Assembly: GCA_013339895.1 (NCBI GenBank)
Contig: JABACO010000001.1
Span: 6,764,040-6,828,039 of the forward strand
DNA length: 64,000 bases
From: Ephydatia muelleri
Lineage: Eukaryota > Porifera > Demospongiae > Spongillida > Spongillidae
Direction of reading: 5' to 3'
Every line of letters begins with the position of its first letter. Within the stretch, counting starts at the first letter, position 1. Positions 59,076 to 64,000 of the stretch are shown piece after piece. The position numbers and the translations under genes were made by a program. Below the pieces are notes generated by a model. It was not told the origin of the DNA, did not search any database, and worked only from the letters and a program-made list of their open reading frames with translations.

Positions 59076-59265
59076 CCTGTGACTAGGAGCAGCAGGGTAT
59101 AAAAGGAGAGCTAGAGAGAGAGGAAGGGGTGGCTAGGCAGTATTGGGTTTTGTCTTGCGTAGATCAAATGCAATGGGTGTGCATTGGTCTTAAAGATAAA
59201 GAGTGACAGTTAAATTGTCTCGTTGGTGTGCGCGAGCTACGCGGTGGCGAAGCGAGTCCATAACA
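58957..59265 (+). repeat. 3' LTR of the Gmr1-type element
   Basis: A direct repeat of 54206-54514. Its first 119 bp also encode the C-terminal end of the polyprotein. Followed by the AGCCT target duplication. Confidence 0.95.
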
Positions 59266-61189
59266 AGCCTGTGCAAAGAATCCAGAATTGAAGTCCACTC
59301 TAAAAATCAGAAATGAGGCTGGGAGGCCATGGTTAGAAGATGATCAGCCTCTCCTTTTGCAAGCTATCCTTGATATAGCCTTTTATGGCTCTGCTGCTCA
59401 TGAGAAAAGACAAAGTGATGTCTATAGGAGCATCAAAACATTGGATGAGCTAACCAAGCAGCTCAATTATGATGGATTCAACATCCATAGGGGTGGGGTT
59501 TACCTTCGCCTGATTCCTAAGCGCAGCTCTTCTTTAGAGGGTAAAAGGCATGTTACAACTGTACCAGTCAGGCTCATCAGAGCACAGAATGATTTCCATG
59601 CCAAGCATGTTGACCAAAAATTCTATGTGTCCACAATCAAACACCTAGAAGAAATATCTTCCATTCTCGAGCCTAATGAAGTGTGCTTTATTAGTCAAGA
59701 TGACAAAGCTAGAGTACCAATTGGTCTCACTGCAGCTAACAAACAGTCTCCTTTGTTGATGCATGTCGAATACAGAGTGAGTTTACCAGACCATGATTGG
59801 GTAGTCGCCACTCAACACAAGTTGATCCCATCTGTGCATGTTGGCATTGTTGTACAACCAAATGGTCTTGGTAAGCCAGAAGCTGTTAGCTATTCAGGGC
59901 AAACATATAAATTGCAATTCGGTCTGGAAAGCACTCCACATCTACTGTCTATGCACATGCACTTGACTTTGAGAGATTGCTTCAGCTACGTGAATTTTAT
60001 ACTATAACCAAGTATGGACCAGACAACGCAGTGCAACCTGTCCTTGTTATTGCTGTAGATGGTGGTCCAGATGAGAATCCTCGCTACCAGAAGGTCATAG
60101 AAATGGCTATGCATCATTTCGTGCAGAACAATCTGGATGCATACTTCATTGCTACAAATGCTTCTGGCAGAAGTGCATTCAACCGTGTTGAAAAAAGAAT
60201 GGCTCCACTAAGCAAAGAACTGTCAGGTTTAATTTTGCCTCATGACAAGTATGGTAGCCATCTCAATGATCAAGGGCTGACCATTGACACCGACCTAGAG
60301 AAGAATTTTGCATTTGCTGGAAGCACCTTGGCTGAAATTTGGTCACAGACAGTTGTTGATAGCCATCCAATAGTTGCCGAGTATATTGATCCTGAGCTAT
60401 CTGAACTGAAGCCTGAAACCTTACAATCAATAGACCCAATTTGGTTTGCAGCACACGTACGTACTAGCCAATATTTCACCCAAATTGTTAAGTGCAATCA
60501 TACGAGTTGCTGCTCCAAGCCCAGAAGTTCTTACTTCACTTTTATACCAGTAAGATTTCTTGCTCCTCCAATCCCTATTGTACAAACTGAACTTGATGGC
60601 ATGAAAGCTCGAGAGAGAAATGTTCATGAAGAGAACCACCGTTTTCCATCTTTGTTTGTATCAAAGTCTCTAAATCTTGATGATATGCTTCCAAGATCAA
60701 CAAAGACTTTCAAAGTTCTTCCCTACGATCTGCACTGCCCATCAGTTCACTCGCAATTGCTTGATCGGTCATGCAAGGTCTGCTCTCTCTATTTCGCATC
60801 AAAGGTGATGCTGCAGAAACATATGGTGGTCCATAAGAAAGCTTCCGTTGAAACCACCAAGCGAGACAGGCCAATAAGAGTTGCTGCCAGGAGGCAGAGA
60901 GAGTTGATGGCAATAATTGCTAACGAGGAGAACCACCTGGAACAGGCAGACTGGATCAATGAAGATCTTTTTGATCTCGAAGGAGTTCTGGTACCCCCTG
61001 AAATAAGGACTGAAACGGCTATGCATGTCTATTTGTTGGAGGAACACCTTCAGTGTCCGTGGGTAGAAGATGCTGGCGAAGATGCATGACCCGCATGCGA
61101 TAACTGTTTCATTTAGACAACCTTCTCTACCTGCATCCCTACCTGTATCGTTCCCTTTGCCGGTTCTTAAGGATTTGAAGAAGTTCTAG

Positions 61190-62302
61190 TAATGAGCTTG
61201 GTAGGATATTATAAATGTAATCTCTTCCTCCATCCTGGGTTTGCCTCCCTGATACCACTTACCCTGTGTAACATGCAAGTCCAGGATGTAATGAAGCCAA
61301 TTCAGTGTGCTGATGTCCGTGGTGGTGAAGGACGAGATGCTATGGGCTGTAAACAACTTTCCTATGGTCAATAACATTCCACCCAAGCTATTCTCAGTAT
61401 CTGATGTTCTGAATCTGGTGAATGTTTTAGATCTTAGCAAGTTCTGCATAGGTAATCCAGACTTCAGCATGGTTGAGCATTGGCATCAGAAGAGGTACAC
61501 CTTGCACAGCTATAACGGTAAGCTTCATGCATGTAAATGCATGTAGAGTTACAATATACTTTTTGTCTAGGTAATCGAGTTGGATACATTGATGAAACGC
61601 TTCTAACTCAGACACCTACTATTCGCCATCGTGATTGCTGTTTGTTGCTACAACAAGATGCACCAGCCATGCGTTGCTCAGCTTGTTCAACATATCGCTC
61701 CACTTTGTACATCCAAAGTATCCAAAAGGTCATGGTGACGAAGGTTCAAGTAGCACAGTGAACTATAGGTGGGTTTGAGTAGCTACATGTATATGCTGTA
61801 CATGAATTTTATTCATGATAACATACAGGTTTCTCCAGCTGCCTGAACGACTTGGAAGGCTTCATGACTCATATCGTTCTTTGCTTAAGAGTGCTGAGAA
61901 TCTTCGGAAGAGAGTAGAAGAAGAAACGATGAAGAGTGCTGTAGTGTTGGATGATGAACCGGAGACCTACATTAGGGATACAATATCCTCCCCAGAAGCT
62001 GAAGAATACTTCAAGAATTTGCGACCTGATTCATTTTCATTTCAGCACATATTCTGGCAACCGCAAGTTGAGGCAGCATTCAAATCAAAACCCATGATCA
62101 TCCAGTTGTGGGTAGATATTCATGATCTAGTGCATGGATGGAGAAGTACAAAGTGGCCCAGAAAAAAACTGTGCAAAAGTCGAAAAGCCTTAGAAAGGAA
62201 CTTGTCAAAGAATAGTACCACATTGTGTGTGTGTCCTGCCCTATTTAGTAATAATCAAAACTTGCACTTTCTGTTAAGCGTATTCAGAAAATCATTAACA
62301 TA
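61190..62302 (+). pseudogene. Transposon-type gene remnant, several exons
   Basis: Pieces on the plus strand: about 61310-61515 (VVKDEMLWAVNNFPMV, then LDLSKFCIGNPD), ending in a GTAAGC donor; about 61571-61735 (TPTIRHRDCCLLL and MRCSACSTYRSTLY); and about 61829-62100 (RFLQLPERLGRLHDSYRSL coiled coil, then an acidic stretch). The Cys pairs followed by YRSTL and a coiled coil recur in multi-copy transposon-like genes of sponges and cnidarians. No catalytic domain is seen. It could be a separate element from the transposase gene upstream. Confidence 0.4.
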
Positions 62303-62304
62303 GG

Positions 62305-62444
62305 CCAGAGATCATAAATAGGTATGATCTATTATATGCTTTTATAGTAGCTGCACCTGAAGCCTTAAAAGTCATAGGTAGCATTGTCCGCATTAATTAG
62401 TGTTGATTGGCTTCGTTTCCAATCCCTCAATATATGATCTCTGG
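62305..62444. mobile_element. Small MITE (140 bp)
   Basis: Ends are CCAGAGATCATA and TATGATCTCTGG, with non-coding interior. Target duplication unclear. Confidence 0.6.
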
Positions 62445-62696
62445 AAATACCTATTAATCTGGATGAAGCTCTAACAAAATTCGCACGAAAACACAATAGA
62501 AAAGTACAATTGATTTAAATACCACGTGATTTCAAGGTGCTGAATAACGTAACAGTATAATGTATTTTGCCATCATTGTCATATTTTTTAAAAGAATGAA
62601 CGGTGGTGCGGCGCATGGAGAATATAAAAGCTGGATCTGTAATTATATTTTCATTGCAGTTTTTGCATAGTTTTTCAACGCAAAAAGCGCTGGCTT

Positions 62697-62858
62697 CTGG
62701 GGCTCCACCCCAGACCCCGATGGGGGAGCTTCCAGCGCTCCGCCATACACCCTAGCTGGGCGGGAGGGGTGCCCCCCGTCCTGCACCCTCCCCGGGACAG
62801 CTCCGCCTACAGTCAGCCCCTCCCCTTTTCAGACCCCCCCCCCCCCCCCCCCCCCCCA
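62697..62858 (+). repeat. GC-rich dispersed repeat, copy 2, with poly-C tail
   Basis: 62714-62773 matches the reverse complement of 22271-22330. It contains GGGGCTCCACCCCAGACCCC and ends near a run of about 20 C at 62837-62858. Confidence 0.75.
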
Positions 62859-62901
62859 ACCGTCCAGGCTGGATCCACTAGTATTGATGTTAGCCGATAA
62901 G

Positions 62902-64000
62902 TGACTCCTTGCCTTTCACAGATGATGTCCATAATACGTCATTCACCACCTGGAGTTTCAGGATACATTTATTCATATATGGATACGGTGGATGATGATG
63001 ACTCAAGTGAATTGCATGCATCTGAGGAACATGAACAGGATGTGGGAGTGAAAGTCGTTACTGGACATCGCTTTCTTGGAGGTGTGGTTGGTGAAAGGGA
63101 ATATTGTGTGCAATTTGTCAGAGAAAAGGTGGGTAGACTGTGCGGATAAATTGTCCCAAGCTGCTGTCAAAGCACCCCAGGCAGCATTTGCATCTTTGAA
63201 TGTGACTTCCTCCAGAGAGTTGTACCAGACTGCGCAGATGCTTTTACACCACTCAATAAGAAGATCCAGAAGCAAATCTTTCCAGCTATGCTTGGTGCAG
63301 GTGTCACTGAAGCAGAGAAGGCTTTGTTTGCTTTACCAACATCTCTAGCAGGACTAGGGATTTTGGATCCAACCAAGACAGCAACTTTAGCTTACCAGAC
63401 ATCCAGACAAGGAACTAAAGTGTTAATTGAAGCAGTGAAAGGAGTTGTTGTCTTTGATCCAGCACAACATTTAGAGACTCTTCGGGCTGCTAGAAAACAC
63501 CATGTTAACATCAAGGAAGAGACTTATCAATCTGTACTTGACAGTATTTTAATGCAGTTCACATCAAAGCAAAAAAGAGCCATTAAAGAGCTATTTCCGG
63601 CAAAACAGCAGCATGGTTATCTGTCCTTCCAATCGCTACCTGTAACTTTGACCTGTCTCCAGCTCAATTTAGAGATGGGTTGGCGGTTCATTATATGCGT
63701 GACCCGACAGACCTACCTTCAAAGTGTGATGGTTGTGGAGCCTCATTAACATTGCAACATGCTCTTGACTGTAAGGTTGGTGGCCTAGTTATCCAGAGAC
63801 ATAATGAGATCAGAGATTGCATTGGAGATATTGCCGCACAGGTGTGGACACAGGTTGTCAGAGAGCCAATTGTTAGAGAGGCAGAAACACAAGTAAGTGA
63901 CTCAGGACTGAGGCTGGATTTGGGAGTATGTGGTGTTTGGCAACCTCAGGCAGAGGCGCTATTTGACTTCAAGGTTATTGATACAGGTGCCCCATCCTAC
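62902..64000 (+). pseudogene. LINE reverse transcriptase C-terminal part, broken, runs off window
   Basis: The frame from 62902 reaches GHRFLGGVVGERE, typical of the end of a LINE polymerase domain. It shifts near 63130 (WVDCADKLSQAA), again near 63200-63290 (AMLGAGVTEAEKALFALPT) and again near 63590. The last frame reads CDGCGASLTLQHALDC at about 63729-63776, a CCHC finger, then RHNEIRDCIGDIAAQ and EALFDFKVID near 63960. A Cys finger followed by an acidic-then-Lys motif resembles a restriction-enzyme-like endonuclease end, but this is inference. At least three frameshifts, so dead. Confidence 0.7.

Larger units (their letters stand above)
54206..59265 (+). mobile_element. Young Gmr1-type Ty3/Gypsy retrotransposon
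   Basis: LTRs 54206-54514 and 58957-59265 are 309 bp each, TG...CA, and differ at two bases that I can see (near 54424 and 54504). The target duplication AGCCT lies at 54201-54205 and 59266-59270. A leader TGGTGGCAGCGGTGGGA follows the 5' LTR. The single long frame has integrase before reverse transcriptase, the arrangement known from Gmr1 elements. It is inserted in the same orientation as, and inside, a transposase-type gene. Confidence 0.97.
53605..61089 (+). pseudogene. Transposase-type gene split by a Gypsy insertion
   Basis: Pieces: 53645-53940, 53935-54205, then, after the 5060-bp retroelement, 59271-59910 and about 59912-61089 (TGA). If the element and one copy of its AGCCT duplication are removed, the frame is continuous across the site. 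Motifs: RRSKKFRDDRKKRL, HEKRQSDVYRSIKTLDELT, GVYLRLIPKR, CFISQDDKARVPIGLTAANK, LVIAVDGGPDENPRY, and SAFNRVEKRMAPLS. A Cys/His finger (CKVCSLYF...HMVVH) sits near the C-terminus. The acidic residues of QDDKA, VDGGPDE and RVEK could be a DDE-type triad (inference). Single-base frameshifts lie near 53938 and 59911. The family is frequent in cnidarians and sponges. I do not know a settled superfamily for it. Confidence 0.65.

Overview
The window looks like nuclear DNA from an early-branching invertebrate animal. Genes have many short GT-AG introns (often 50-80 nt), AT-rich intergenic DNA, CA/TG microsatellites and a dense, layered set of transposable elements. The element mix (two Ty3/Gypsy types, a DIRS-like tyrosine-recombinase element, two CACTA-like transposons, hAT and LINE remnants) and the presence of a MOV10L1-like piRNA helicase would fit a sponge or cnidarian. 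A demosponge is my best guess. The species is inferred, not shown.

Layout. 1-940: first exons of a MOV10L1-like RNA helicase on the minus strand. 1.5-8.2 kb: palindromic elements, including a copy of a short hairpin element whose loop holds an approximately 4.9 kb imperfect palindrome with long CA and TG tracts in opposite arms. 8.8-27.0 kb: one minus-strand gene of 14 exons for an approximately 705-residue dynamin-like GTPase. Its G1, switch, G3 and G4 exons are spread over 18 kb because introns carry a Ty3/Gypsy element with intact LTRs (15.3-20.1 kb), a decayed transposase-like gene (12.8-14.7 kb) and a 961-bp near-perfect inverted repeat (23.65-25.6 kb). 28.8-30.3 kb: decayed N-terminal exons of another transposon-type gene.

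30,816-40,433 is the most coherent new unit: a complete-looking CACTA-type transposon of about 9.6 kb with 22-bp CACTG termini. It carries two divergently transcribed, intron-rich, fully open genes, a transposase of 844 residues (minus) and a PB1-like/SAMD3-like partner protein of 598 residues (plus). The two start codons are only 68 bp apart. Every splice junction I placed by eye keeps phase.

41.5-50.2 kb holds a Plavaka-like CACTA gene split by a DIRS-like retroelement (gag-like, RNase H, tyrosine recombinase, no visible reverse transcriptase), followed by exon-like pieces and a BEN-like domain. 50.85-52.6 kb is a Gypsy gag-protease remnant joined to a hAT transposase remnant. 53.6-61.1 kb is a transposase-type gene interrupted by a young, intact Ty3/Gypsy element (54,206-59,265) of the Gmr1 type, in which integrase lies upstream of reverse transcriptase. 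61.2-64.0 kb has further remnants and a LINE reverse transcriptase tail that runs off the window.

Expected true host genes are only two (MOV10L1-like and the GTPase). Almost everything else is mobile-element-derived, and several elements sit inside each other, so their order of arrival can be read.
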